DNA of 64,000 nucleotides, taken from positions 219,554,205-219,618,204 of the forward strand of contig CP136064.1 of NCBI GenBank assembly GCA_032622095.1, read 5' to 3'. The notes below the pieces were generated by a model. That model ran no database searches. It worked only from the letters and a program-made list of their open reading frames with translations, and was not told the origin of the DNA. The number at the start of each line of letters is the position of its first letter. The stretch's first letter is position 1. Position numbers and translations under genes: made by a program. The stretch comes from Siphonodentalium dalli. Taxonomy: Eukaryota; Mollusca; Scaphopoda; Gadilida; Siphonodentaliidae. Positions 11,412-22,697 of this stretch are shown here, piece by piece.

Positions 11412-11606
11412 TATGTCGTGAAGAACTCGGCTACACACTCCTCCCCAGGGATAAGTGCCTGAAAGTTAATCTGACCACCACATTGAATAACGCGGACGCC
11501 AGAAGACAGTGTATCTCAGAAGGAGGTAATCTCGCCCTTGTGAGCAACGAGGGGGAATTCAATGCCTTCAAGATATTCTTGGATTCGATGGGCCCGGAAG
11601 CCAAGG
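11412..11606 (+). CDS. PAN-CTLD gene 1, exon 2 (N-terminal half of CTLD)
   Basis: The acceptor 'tttattctag' at 11402-11411 and donor 'ccaagg|gtgagt' at 11607 bound a 195-bp phase 1-1 exon. Translation begins VCREELGYTLLPRDKCLKVN, giving the first cysteine pair of a long-form CTLD (C-x13-C), then the QCISEGGNLALVSNEGEF block, which is the classic CTLD alpha-helix region with cysteine C1 and the 'GG.L' turn. A sequon NLT is present. The symmetrical phase makes the exon exchangeable as a unit. The gene 2 copy differs at ~7 residues. Confidence 0.87.
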
Positions 11607-12152
11607 GTGAGTACTAATCACACATTTTACAGTAACATTTAATTTTTCCACCATATTGCAATGGAATTAAGAGTAAAGCAATTTATGATAATACATATAG
11701 AAATAACAAAATCAAAATCAAAGCAAAAACAAACAAGAGCATCTCTAGCTTGGGCGTGGCAAAATACGCCCGTGGTATGTCCAAAATGTAGACACGAACG
11801 AAGGCCCATCTGTTGTGATGGTGCAGACAGAGCTGAACATCGAACTGAGCCTTAGTTAAAAATTAACCAAACAAATCTGAAATAAAAATGAAAAATTGGC
11901 ATTGCTAATCTTCTCCATGCAATTACCAATCCATATGGGTGGAACTAAAAAAGGGCCGTAACTCTTTGCATGCAAGCAGAACCCAAAAGAGACGTAAACC
12001 CCCTGTTTACTAAATGGATTCTCCCATTCAGCTATACAGGTATACATTGGAATGGTTTATCATTCATGTGTAGGTATGTTCACGTAATACAGGTAGACGG
12101 CAGACGATGCACAGATAATATAAGTGCTGTGGATTCATATTCATTGGCGGGA

Positions 12153-12210
12153 GATGTTCAGATAATAAGTTCAACGGTCGTTTGTTGAACTTATTATCTG
12201 AACATTTCCT
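12153..12210. repeat. Perfect 22-bp-arm hairpin
   Basis: 'atgttcagataataagttca' pairs with its complement after an 8-base loop; same family as 7986-8043. Probably a minimal MITE. Confidence 0.8.
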
Positions 12211-13228
12211 AAAGGACCTACCCATCAATGACTATTTAGTATAGAAAGGATTAAAGGTACTCAATCAATTCAATTCAATTTATTAGCTCAACATCATATA
12301 GATATACAGAGAATACATAATACATAAATACGATAAATTATGTGCGCATGCGTGCAGGGGTCAATACTATGAACAATTTTATACCTGTAAATACAAATTG
12401 TATTTATTAATTTGTAATTACAAATTTGTGTTAACTATCACAGTGGATTCATAGTACAGGGAAAATTTAGCCGTATTATTGTAGTACCTTAGACTGGGCG
12501 AAACCCCTAAAACGCAGCTGTAAAACTTGGAAAAAACTAACTCACCACTCTGCTCCCATGCACCCGTTATCAGTGTTATCTGAATACCAGTTCAAATTAG
12601 ACGGACATGTATATAGAGCTAAAATAACTGACAACAATTGATTTGGGGAAGTTACAATGTGTGCTATTATTTTGTGATTATTGATAACTCCGGTACTATG
12701 AAACGATGAGCTAACAAAATCTCGCATGTTTCACAAAGATCTACTGTTGATTATTGTAGATTGCTTACGGACAAACATTTGCCTGTGAGTGATTCACAGT
12801 ATATTGAATCACGCCAAGCCAAAGTTACAAAAGAAATAACCAATCATAAGTTCAGAGGTGATAGCTTATGAGAGCTGTCCAATCGGTTCACGGATTGCTA
12901 AGTTGATGACCACTTGTCTGCGCAAAATTAACAAATAAACTGTTCGTTTGCAGTGTGTGTATGTAAGTACAAGTCAGTGTAATAACGAGTACTACAACAA
13001 TCTGGTATCATTGTTTTTACAAATTACAAATTTACAACCATTCAGTTTGTGAAAATAAAATATTATTTTGATGGTATATAGCACTATATATATTGTGACA
13101 ATACTATGATTTCAAACTGATCCGCTACTCTTATCATAACACATCGAGGCAGTAACGTGGCTCCATTTTATCGGGGGGGGGGTGTATCGAAGCAGGGACG
13201 TGCTAATGGTCTCGGTTATAGGAGTGAT

Positions 13229-13517
13229 TGGGACCCCCGGTGGTCCAGTCGGTAGAGTGTTAGGTGCATTACACCGTCACAGGCCGTCCAGCGCTGACGA
13301 AGCGGGTTCGAACCCCGTCATAGGGAGGGTGACCGGAATCGTGTATCTGGGCAAGTTTGTCAGTTGATTTACGGGGTCGGTGGTTTCTACACGCAGTGCC
13401 ACGATTTCTCGGTGAAATCAAGTCCCTGCGTGGTCTTTCCTCCACCAGTAAATTTTACAACGACAACGCCTAGCGGCTAGAACGACGATAAACCCTAATA
13501 AACCAAACCAAACCAAT
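13229..13517 (+). mobile_element. tRNA-derived SINE
   Basis: Pol III A box 'tggtccagtcgg' (13241) and B box 'ggttcgaaccc' (13305) fit the consensus with tRNA-like spacing, followed by a ~170-bp non-tRNA body and a tail of 'aaacc' repeats (13487-13516). The tRNA-like head cannot fold into a whole tRNA, and the body plus tail mark it as a SINE, not a tRNA gene. It lies in gene 1 intron 2, sense orientation, and has no counterpart in gene 2. Confidence 0.85.
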
Positions 13518-13723
13518 AGGAGTGGTGGTCATTTTATAATTTCAAACTGCTCCGATATCTTATAATCTATATAGGGACGTGGCTATATGGGCTCAGTTTG
13601 GCGATGGGGTGTCCATCCTATAATTTCCATATGCACCCTTTGAATAAAAAAAATACCTATAAATTCCACATAGCGATGGAATCGTATATCAAGAGGAAAG
13701 TATTTTTCTACGCTGATAACAGA

Positions 13724-14030
13724 AGTTAGTCAATATGACTAACATGTGTTAGTCAAACGTTTTTCCTCAGGATGAATGACTTAGTTCAGCCAACATAACT
13801 GAGGCATAACATTAATCAAAATTACTAGGGTGGTGTTAGTCATAACGACTAAGAAATGGGGATTCAAGACGACTAATTAGTCAAAATTGCCAGGATTTAG
13901 TCATAACTTTTCTTAGTCAATTGTAAGGCGAAAATTAAAGTTGCTGAATTATGTGCAAATAATTCCAATACTTGACCAAAGTTACTCAAAATGTTTGTGA
14001 CTAACACTAAGTTAGTCATATTTAGTCAGT
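13724..14030. repeat. Cluster of TTAGTCA / TGACTAA motifs
   Basis: About nine copies of TTAGTCA or its complement occur in ~310 bp, in both orientations. TGACTAA resembles AP-1/bZIP sites (consensus TGACTCA), but here it may simply be the core of a degenerate short repeat. Confidence 0.6.
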
Positions 14031-15282
14031 ATGTCCAACCCAGGGGGATGGACAACTTACTGTTACAGCTTGAAAATCAGAAGCCAACCGGGGTAAACAA
14101 TTACATTTCACAGAAATAGAAGTTTCTAATTGAGGGGTGGGGATACAGTTGGATATCGACGTTGACGCATCGAAGAGAGCATCTTGTCATGTCACTGCAA
14201 GTATCACTCACTATTTGTATCAATCACTATATTTTGTCAGAGAGGTTGTGACTCATACGATTTGGCGACTACTCACCAGACTACTCACCAGTCATCATGT
14301 TCCCAAGACCACTATCGCCATGTCCCTGTTTATGAGATTTCCATTGATAACACATTTTCATAAGGGGGCGCTACATCCCTACGAATCAGATGGTTATATG
14401 CTCCGGTTTAAGGATGTGAAAAGCGACAATTTATGTTTGACACCCTATATAGACATTCTAGACAAGTTCCTTAGCGTTGTATCTTTCAATAAATTGGGTA
14501 ATTTCAGTAGTTTCAAGGAACACATACTACTACCTCACGTCCAAGCTGACACCCCCTAAGGTTTGAAAAATTCTAAATATAGGCCATTTCAATCCCAACT
14601 TTTGACCAAAGGTGGTAAATATGCAAATGTTGGTCTAAAACAAACACATACCCCCTAATAAATTGTTGGAACAAGTTCAACCTATTGTTGTTGTAAAATT
14701 TCCAATTCATGTTGTTCCAGGTATCAAATTTCCAGCTGTTGAACGTGTTGATAAAATGTTTGGTGCAAGCAACATAACCCAACCCCCTTGTCGGGACGTC
14801 CCTGTGGGTTGTACTTGAGATTTCCAGCTGACAAAATATTTTCACGAGGGGGTGAATCGACCCCTTGTTCCCACGTCCCTGCGTATCATAGATAGATATA
14901 TTATCCGGGTTAAGGGTGTGAAAACTGAAAAATTATGTTTCATAGTACTCGAACATTCTTTGTGATTGGAGATATTTGTAAATACAAAGAACACGTACTA
15001 TTTGTGATTTATGTTTGTAATCGTAGGTTCATAGTATTGGCGGAATGATAAATTGTTATTTCTTACAAACAATTGTAGATTCTTACAAAGAAAAAGTTTC
15101 ATAGTATTGACCCCTGATTGTATTGTACTAGCATATACATTTAAAATAATACGTCAGTTATGTGTAGTACATGTACATGTATATATGCAATAGATTAGTT
15201 GTAAGATATATGGTGCGCATATCAGACGGTCCGCATATCATGAAGTTACAACAACAACAACAACATTTCTTGCAGATACGCT
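14031..15282. other. No gene; degenerate 'ggaaatttcaaac' repeat family
   Basis: 14570-14870 shares 'ttgttgtaaaatttccaa' style segments with 34880-35090, 39890-39940 and 47640-48030. The open frame at 14137-14559 shows no family features and is not matched in gene 2. Confidence 0.5.
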
Positions 15283-15998
15283 TTAGTTATCAGAACCGAT
15301 TAATTACAACAAAATGATGCTAACCACTGTCAAATGTCAACTATGGTATAAAATGACACAAAACGTGTTATTTATCAGCATGCTGTTCAACGAAATATGG
15401 CCGTATTATCACTTGAGTATCACGAAATTTGGCCGTATTACCACTTGATTTTAGAGTTATCCATTTTCATCCGCATATTTTGTTCGAGACCTCTGTTTGA
15501 CGACTTTTTCCAGGCCACAAATAAGTACACATCTCGAGAAATAACCAATTTCAAAAATCGATATCATTCACCTGTATGCTTTGCTAAAAATGTCATTCGG
15601 TTCATAATTACATAAAGATGCATAATCCGAATTCACGCTCCCAAATTACTATTTCTTTGGCTTCGGGAGTAAAACATAATTAATTTGAGTCGAGGAATCC
15701 ACTCAGTACCCACTAAAGCGCAGAGTGATCAGGTATCGAATTTTGTAATTTGTTATTTCGCGTGATGTGTAGTTATTGGTGGCCTGGTAAAAAGACGTCA
15801 AACCGGCGGTCTCGGATCAGATTGCGGATGGAGATGGATATCTCTAAAATCAAGTGGCTTTGGCGGCAGATACATTGACAATCCGGCCATATTTCACTTG
15901 AACAAAATGTTGATAAATGGCATGTTTTGGACAATTTTATACTATTGTTGACTGTGGTTACCATTATTTTTGGGCAATTAATCAATTCTAATAACTGA
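15283..15998. mobile_element. MITE-like element with ~230-bp inverted arms
   Basis: 15283-15540 and 15777-15998 are inverted copies ('ttagttatcagaaccgatta' pairs with 'ttaatcaattctaataactg' with small changes; 'cacttgattttagag' occurs in both). A single arm of the same family is at 52600-52860. Interior has no protein. Confidence 0.72.
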
Positions 15999-16079
15999 AG
16001 TGACATTTCAAAAAAAAAATGTTGATGTTGTTGGAATATGATGATATGGAGACCACCGAATCGGAGTGAGTACCTTTAA

Positions 16080-16490
16080 ATTGTCAACCGCAAACGAAAG
16101 AATAGAGCACAATTCCATAAACAAAGGGCCATAACTCCTGTAAAATATAACAGAACCCGAAGTGGACCTTGACCTGTATTTTAGGCTGGCAAACTAAAGT
16201 TATCGTCTGGAAACGAAAATTGAGGGCAAATTCCAACAAAGGGCCATTACTTCGGTAACAATTGGCGAGCAGTACCCGAAATCGAACTTTACCTGTATTT
16301 TGTGCTAGTAAACCAACATACCAAATTTCATTCCAATCATGTGAGACTATCTAAGGTTATCATCCGGAAACCACAAACGAACATATGGACGGACAGACGG
16401 ACGCCCGGTATGGGCGGACGCACCGACGGACGGACACAGCCAGACAGACGAACGACGAGTGGTAATCCGGACGTCGACACTATGTGTGCC
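16080..16490 (+). repeat. 'gggccataactcc' dispersed repeat with GACG/GACA tail
   Basis: Two imperfect ~125-bp units ('aaagggccataactcctgta', 'aaagggccattacttcggta') lead to 'accaaatttcattccaatca' and then a tail of 'ggacggacagacggacg' with 'gaacgacgagtggta'. The end recurs at 52080-52165. Similar repeats are typical of molluscan genomes (general knowledge, not checked). Confidence 0.7.
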
Positions 16491-16589
16491 ATACTATCAA
16501 ACCGTTTGGAAGTTTTGTGTCCAAAGTGAAGCATACGAAACTTGTATCGAAGAGGAATAACCCAATCTTCTGATAACCCAATGAGCGAT

Positions 16590-17480
16590 CAACGATGTGC
16601 AGTCAGAGATTAGCTTACCGGGCAATATATTAATTTGATTGAAGCAAATTAAGCCTACCCAAGTCGCATTGTGATCGCTGTTCTCGCCACCCGTCTATTA
16701 TTTAAAAGTATCGCTGGACGTTGGCCGATATCTATACACGTGTAGGTTTGGCGCCGTACCGTAAACTCAGCTGACTGTTCCCGCCATCTGCACCCCCATA
16801 GCAATAGAATAGCAGCACACATTACTAGTTACACTTACGTGCTGAGCCTGGCTTATATAACAAAGGCTTATTGACAATTAAAGACATATTATGGACTTGT
16901 TTTGTTACGCGAAAGTGATAAATGAGTATTCAGGCACTATGTCAACTGGAGGACTGTAGCATTCTACTAACATCGCCGAAAATTTCAAGCACATAGAACC
17001 ACTCCATAGAAAACCTTGTCCGGACTACGCTCAAAATTACGAAAATCGGTCTGTGGATGAAACGAAATACTATACACTCTTAAAATTATTTGTAACTAAC
17101 TGCGTTTTCATTGGTTCTTCAGCCTGTCCCGTATTTGTAACCAAAGTTAAGAACCATTTGGTTCTTGGTAGCCATATTACCGGTTGGCTCTAGAGCAGTT
17201 GGAACCAACATAGAACCAAATGATTCTTTAATTGGTTTCCCACGATGAAGCAATTTGTGAAATAGTAGGTTCTGATACGTATTTTGGTTACTTGTGTAGA
17301 ACCTATTTGAGAACCAAATGATTCTTCTCTCGAAACCAAACACTAGAACCGATGACCAGATCTGAAATTTTGTCCCGTATTTGTAAACAGTAGGTTGAAA
17401 ATACGATTATTGGTTCCACATGATGAAACCAATTTGTAAACAAAATGTTTCTTCATTTAGACTCCCTGAATAGCAAACGT
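16590..17480. repeat. Cluster duplication segment (matches 53040-53390 and 54790-55250)
   Basis: 16742-16880 matches 53230-53370 ('cctggcttatataacaaagg' in both) and 17040-17480 matches 54790-55250 ('gaaccatttggttcttggta' in both). Part of it (16880-17045) also matches 61090-61255. This fixes the two lectin genes as products of one duplication. The 17100-17470 part contains many 'gaaccaaatgattctt'-type inverted motifs. Confidence 0.75.
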
Positions 17481-17798
17481 AATCCATGTGTGAGTAAGAG
17501 GACCAACTATGGCTTGAATAGAGATATACTAACAATTACACAACACGAACCTATTGGATACTGATCCACTATTGAAGAGTTATTTAAACCAAGTTCCCTC
17601 TGAATATCCAAACGCGAACGTCAATATTACATTAAAATAGTTCAAGACTTTAATTTAATATAAGAAAAGTCCCATTATATGCATAAAGGTTGGAGATGTG
17701 CATAGCAGATTAGAGTTAGGTTTCTCTTTGCAGTAACAGAAAAGTAGCATAATTCTGCTAAAGAATGGTAAAATATAGACATATTCTGTTCTTATAGC

Positions 17799-17950
17799 AA
17801 TCATAAATATCGCGTAAATAGAATGCTATTGTCAAGTTCGTACGCTGTGTTATGTAAACAAAAGCCAGGTCTGTTACATTTTGGATTTTGTTTACATAAC
17901 AAAGCGTAAAAACTTGACAATAACATACTATTTACGCGATATTTATGATT
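17799..17950. mobile_element. 65-bp-arm hairpin MITE just upstream of gene 1 exon 3
   Basis: 'aatcataaatatcgcgtaaa' through 'gtaaacaaaa' pairs with the inverse ending 'gcgatatttatgatt'. In gene 2 only the left arm survives (56430-56490), so the element predates the duplication and lost an arm there. Confidence 0.82.
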
Positions 17951-18092
17951 GGAATACGAACAAAGTCTGTCTACATTTTAATATTCTTCTGTATATTATG
18001 GCGGTTTTTAACGGATGTGACTATTTTAACAGCATACCCACCACGAAGGCCATCCATGCCTTTAAACTGATAGAAATTTGTTCTGACCACAG

Positions 18093-18322
18093 GCAGCTAC
18101 TGGATCCAAGGGGATGACATCGGACATGACAACAATTTCACTGACGACGCCGGGAACTCACTGACATTCTTCGAATGGGGTCCAGGGGAACCTGATGCAG
18201 GATGGCACGATTATCTTGGATTATGGTGGGTGGATGACGCATGGAAACACGGCGGATGGACGGGCGATGTAGCTGGGAAACTTAAAAGCCTCTGCCAAAT
18301 GACAGCGACGTTGAACCGATAG
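18093..18322 (+). CDS. PAN-CTLD gene 1, exon 3 (C-terminal half of CTLD, stop)
   Basis: The acceptor 'ttctgaccacag' joins in phase 1. Translation starts GSYWIQGDDIGHDNNFTDDA, then FFEWGPGEPDAGW and WWVDDAWKHGGW, ending LCQMTATLNR and TAG at 18320. GEPD occupies the EPN/QPD sugar-specificity motif position and WVDDAW the WND position. LCQ gives the last CTLD cysteine, which pairs with C1 from exon 2. The two inner cysteines expected before and after WND are absent (see findings). Compared with gene 2 and the fragment at 19062, the ancestral TAG became TTG, adding three residues. Confidence 0.87.
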
Positions 18323-18770
18323 AAGCATCCAATCCAGACTCACAGTCACCACTCACTGGCAGACGATCAAATATATATATTCCAACAACACATATACAGT
18401 AATGCCCTAAATAATCGACTCCAATCTAAATATGGCTTGTTGCCATTCATCGGAAAGCTCTCACTGAGATTATTTAGGGCATTACTGTATAACGTCGTCG
18501 CCAAATTGAAATGACTTTACAGATTTATTTATTAAAGGATTATTTTGTACATATACCTTTTACCTTATCAGTTGAAGGTCAAATTATGGGTCCAATACTT
18601 ACTGAAACCTTAAGTTTTCCAAATGTGGAAAAATGTGAACCAAACTCACCATCTATTTATTCGGAATTGTCAAACCGGTACCATATGGACCTAACATAGG
18701 AGAAAAGCACACAAATATTTCAATTCTTGGTCTAAATATATATTTTTAAATGAGAAAGAGTATTATACGA
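18323..18770 (+). other. Gene 1 3' flank / probable 3' UTR
   Basis: Matches 19170-19560 and 56846-57260 ('ctcactggcagac', 'ttacagattt', 'attaaagga'). An ATTAAA hexamer at 18531 is a possible polyadenylation signal; no downstream element is evident. A MITE is inserted at 18395. Confidence 0.55.
18395..18489. mobile_element. Mini MITE with 22-bp perfect inverted ends and TA borders
   Basis: 'tacagtaatgccctaaataa' plus 'tc' at 18395 is exactly inverted at 18468-18489. TA at both borders with CAGT-type ends fits a Tc1/mariner-like non-autonomous element. It is absent from the matching 3' flanks at 19220 and 56900, so it inserted after the duplication. Confidence 0.8.
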
Positions 18771-18881
18771 GTCGGTTTACAAAAAGTCAATATGTTTGTC
18801 TTAAATTTAGCCTCTTTTTCCTCAAATACACGCAGAAACGACTAGACGGTTTATGGGGGCAACAGGTTATATCCTGGATGG

Positions 18882-19059
18882 CAACAGCGAATGCATGTGT
18901 ATTGTGGGGAGAAACTTATTTCATTGGTGTATGTTGGTAATTCACATTAATTACTTCTTTTCTCATTACATCAATCGACATATACTTTTAAATTGGTAAA
19001 ATTCCATGTAATGTTCGATTCAATGTGTATGTTACAAGCGGACCTATTTTGACACCGTG
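18882..19059. repeat. Repeat shared with window start (1-199)
   Basis: Near-continuous match to 1-199, ending at 'gacaccgtg' exactly where the lectin exon fragment begins. Confidence 0.75.
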
Positions 19060-19061
19060 AG

Positions 19062-19166
19062 GACTGTCTTGGGTTGTGGTGGGTGGATGGCAGATGGAAA
19101 CACGGCGGATGGGTGTGCAGTGTAGCTGTGGCATTAAAGAGCCTCTGCCAATTGCCAGCGTCGTAG
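19062..19166 (+). pseudogene. Orphan CTLD last-exon fragment
   Basis: 34 in-frame codons followed by TAG: DCLGLWWVDGRWKHGGW, then VCSVAVALKSLCQLPAS. It aligns with the second half of exon 3 of both genes, but the first half is replaced by the repeat 18882-19059, so there is no acceptor or YWIQG/EPD part. Unlike the intact genes it keeps Cys in DCL and VCS, the positions of the second CTLD disulfide. Its 3' flank matches those of both genes. Either a truncated third copy or the tail of a divergent relative. Confidence 0.8.
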
Positions 19167-19560
19167 AACTGACAGAAGCATCCAGTCAGATGTTTGAATG
19201 GCAGAGGGCTGTTCCCACAACACATGTATAATATCGTCGCCATATTGAACATATTTTACAGATTTTTCTGTTAAAGGATTTATATTGTGCATATACTGTT
19301 TAACTCAGCAGTTGAAGTTCAAACTACGGATCCAGCAGTTACAAAAATCTTAAGTTTTCCAACTGTCGAAAAATGTAAACCAAACCCACTTTCTATTTAT
19401 TCAGGATTTTCAAACCCGGGACCATTTGAACAATCTGGAAATATTTCAATTCTTGGTCTAAACATAATTTTTAAAGGGACGCAATGCCACGCAGTGGGTA
19501 AATGTGCAACACATAAACAATCATGTAAAATATCACCGCTAAGTAGGACATAGACAAACT
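19167..19560 (+). repeat. 3' flank copy of the cluster
   Basis: 'cagagggctgttcccacaac' and 'aatatcgtcgccatattgaa' are shared with 56905-56960; the match continues to 'aatgtgcaacacataaacaa' shared with 57210. A frame at 19287-19553 is by-product sequence. Confidence 0.75.
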
Positions 19561-19837
19561 TTGTTCTTATATTCATTTTGATAGTTCTGAATACTTTAAT
19601 GAACTCAATCGTGAGTTAACACGCGTTAGAGTTGACAAACATATTTACGTTATTTTCATATAATAATGCTGTATGATCACCGTCGTCTCACCACTATCTC
19701 CAATAACGAAATAGAGCAAATTGAAACAATTGTTATGTATGATTGATTGATGTGTCGACTAACATCGATAATCGCACAACAAATTCAATTATTTTAGTGT
19801 GAATATGATTTTCAGAATATTTGTCAATTTGTAAGCA

Positions 19838-19909
19838 CATGGTAATTAAAATGAAAATGAGTTTATATATGGCTCGGGCCATAAACTCATTTTCATTATA
19901 ATTACCATG
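19838..19909. repeat. Hairpin with ~30-bp arms
   Basis: 'catggtaatta...atgaaaatgagtttat' pairs with its inverse across a short loop 'atatggctcgggcc'. Probably a minimal MITE. Confidence 0.8.
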
Positions 19910-20297
19910 TTGTTTACATCGTTCATAGTGCGCATGAGTGTAATTTTCACTTATTCCTGGCTCAAATTCATTAATTTGTTCCATATATTCTGTTGAGTAT
20001 AGTAGGAGATGTTCCAATGAATGGCTGATTGAGGTACAGTCCCCCTTTAAACTTTGGTAAGTTATTGGACCAATTGGACTTTGTTCGGTAAAGCGTATGT
20101 AGCAGTAATGCGTACATAATAATGGTTTCAATATTCGAACTCTAGTTATTGGAGAGTTATTAATAACAAAAATAAGAACAAAGTTAATCTATTTTTACAC
20201 TCATATAGTTGTCAACTATTTTACCAAAATTATCACATTTTCTGCATCTTTGCAGCAAGGGGAACCATTGCATCAACCCTTGCCGCACAGTTAGCTA

Positions 20298-20710
20298 GGG
20301 TACGTTCATATACTGGCAAGTTTGCACGGTATGGTTTGCAGGCATTTGGTCGTAGAAAACGATATGGGGCCATTATATGAATGGAAATAAGCACATAAAG
20401 TGCATCAGTGCCATAGCTAACTACGTGCGAAGAAAAATCTATGTAGTTCCACTAGTAACTATGCTACTGGAATTTGCCTGTAAAAATCATGCAATTATCT
20501 CGCAAGAATTAATCATACAGGTATTTGAAGGCAAATGCAAGTAGCACTGTTACAAGTGGAACACGATAAATGTTACTTCTCATGTCTTTCGCTTTGGCAA
20601 AGATGCATTTTATATGCACGTTTCCGTTCATATTCTGGCACCATGTGGTTTTCTATGACGGAATGCCCGCAAAACATACCGTGCAAACTTGCCAGCGATT
20701 GAACGTACCC
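20298..20710. mobile_element. MITE with ~100-bp inverted ends starting GGGTACGTTCA
   Basis: 20298-20400 is inverted at 20600-20710 (both contain 'ctggcaagtttgcacggtat'). Flanks are CTA and TTA, close to a 3-bp TWA duplication but not identical. Interior without frame. Confidence 0.8.
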
Positions 20711-21529
20711 TTACAGCAACCAATGTTCTTGCAATAAAAACACGGACCGCCAATCTGTTCATTCAGTTGTTTGGTATGATTTGCTCTATCAAGATTATTT
20801 CCACACACTGTATCATTCATTGAACTTATCAATAGGCATTTTCAGACCGATATTTTATTCGATTCTGTATGTATACATTCTGCACATATTAATTTATAAT
20901 GATATCCATTCAAAGTTTGGTATTTTATAAACGGCAAAATGCATTCTACAGTTTACAAGTACTTTGATTTGCGCAATCGTCGAGCCAGTTTGTCACCGCA
21001 AATAGTGTTTTGCGTTGTCATAGCAGAATGTGGATGAAGCATGCGTCATTTTTGTCACACAGATGCATTTCAACTCTGCAAATATCCTATGATTTTGATT
21101 ACATATTTTGTAAAAACTATCGGTTGACAAATTTTGAATGGATCACTGCATCGTGACAACGAGCGTAACATACGTCATCGTGAAGCCAGCTAGGAGTCGC
21201 GTAATCGAGTCAACAGCTCACATGTGTTTACTATATATAGATACCGTTGACAGGAAGTTGCTCGGGCGATGTTCGGAGTAAATATTTGATAACCGAAAAA
21301 AGAAAACCGCACTTTATTACACGCTTGTTCCCAGAAGTACAGTGTTATTGCTGTTCCATATTTACAAATACGTATGGAACGTACATGACGTTCGCCTCAA
21401 CCATAAAACCGGAACAATAAAATAAAAGCATCATCGCACATGACAAAACACGCCCTCTATGTGCCTAAATACACATTCTAAGTCTGTATTTTTAATGCAC
21501 GAATTCTAGGACGCGAAGCGTGTAATAAA
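20711..21529. other. No gene; partial cluster duplication
   Basis: 21020-21130 matches 57315-57420 ('cagatgcatttcaactct' in both), marking the right edge of the duplicated block. 'ttattacacgctt' at 21313 and 'aagcgtgtaataa' at 21517 are inverted to each other. No coding exon seen. Confidence 0.55.
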
Positions 21530-21673
21530 CACAGAACGACACGATGTGTAAATGGGATTGTCGATACGGCACTCGTGCTGTCGCGGAAGGATAGAACTCG
21601 GGCGCAATATATCCTTCCGCGACAGCACCCGTGCCGTATCGACAAACCCATTTACACATCGTGTCGTTCTGTG
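21530..21673. repeat. Long hairpin with 64-bp arms
   Basis: 21530-21593 and 21610-21673 are inverted copies with only a few mismatches ('acacgatgtgtaaatggg', 'ctgtcgcggaaggata'). The short loop and GC-rich arms stand out from the surroundings. Probably a MITE; a small structured RNA cannot be excluded. Confidence 0.82.
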
Positions 21674-22697
21674 TATACGTATTTATGGCATGTGCGATAA
21701 AAACGCATCTCGTACATTTTCTTTCAAATTATTTGGTAGATTGGATGACAATGGAGACAAGAAAACCATAATCAGAAATGGTAACGCCACCAAGATAATA
21801 TTATTAGCCATAAATATAAATTATAATATAAAATATATTGGTTACATGAATGCACCGCCTCAGAATTCCGTTAAAACAACTAATCCTTCAAATTATTACA
21901 AAAAACTACGGCTTATTACTGCAGGGTTTTCATCCACCAAACAAGAAAGCTTCTAAATGCGATAAAAAATTGGGTTCCCGCCATAAAATCTTCAAGTGTG
22001 CATGGCCCAGCCATTGTTCATACCTAAACATCAAACGCAATTAACGCGGTCATAATAGTTACATACTGCAACTTTAAGACATCCAGCGAATACACACCCC
22101 CACGAAAACCCGAAATGTGTTGTCCTGCGAGAAATCCCATCGCTATAGCTCAATTTGACACGGCCAGATGAGCCTTTCTACAATATCCTAAAAACAATAA
22201 AGCTTCTCAAATCATCGCCATAGTCAATAGAACTTTCACGAACTTGGACATTCCAACTACAGCTTTTACCGGACTCGGGGTCGCATTACAACTTTAACGC
22301 GTCCAAAAATAACCGGAAAAACCCATTATCTATTTAAAAATGTCCATGGGACCACAACTTTCTAAAATTTGTAGAACAGTATACACCGGTGGCGTTAATA
22401 AGCGTACCCTGTTTCGTTGGATATTCGGGGATTCAAGCTTGGAAACTGTTATCATTCTCGAATCACCGAATATCCCACTCAACAGAGTATGTTTATTTCC
22501 CAATTGACGCACCACGACGTCAACTGTGCGGTGTGCTATTTCATACACGAATTAATTAGTATTATATCTTTATTTCCTCCATTCTATGAAGATTTATAAA
22601 GCATGTAACAAATAATCGACATGTACAGAAATATGAATCAATAATGCTGAATTATAGTAATTGATGTCAATGTCAGACACTGGATATATATACATGT
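21674..22697. other. No gene recognised
   Basis: The frame at 21552-21956 begins in the hairpin and has no domain. A minor inverted pair 'ggatattcggggattcaa' / 'cgaatcaccgaatatccc' lies at 22420-22475. Confidence 0.5.

Larger units (their letters stand above)
11607..18092 (+). other. Gene 1 intron 2 (6.5 kb), repeat-filled
   Basis: Begins 'gtgagt', ends 'ctgaccacag'. It contains the features listed separately: hairpin 12153, tRNA-derived SINE 13229, TTAGTCA cluster 13724, long TIR element 15283, dispersed repeats, and hairpin 17799. The stretch 11640-12150 shares 'gggccgtaactc' with a molluscan-type repeat, and 12266-12440 has an 'attcaattcaattta' start like that at 34490. No other exon is seen in it. 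Confidence 0.75.

Noticed and set aside
13229-13330. Functional tRNA gene
   Set aside because: A and B boxes are good, but the sequence lacks a complete cloverleaf and continues into a SINE body with an 'aaacc' tail.
14137-14559. 140-aa frame in gene 1 intron 2
   Set aside because: No domain, and no counterpart in gene 2 intron 2.
21552-21956. 134-aa frame starting in the long hairpin
   Set aside because: The first part is hairpin sequence and the rest is AT-rich low-information sequence.
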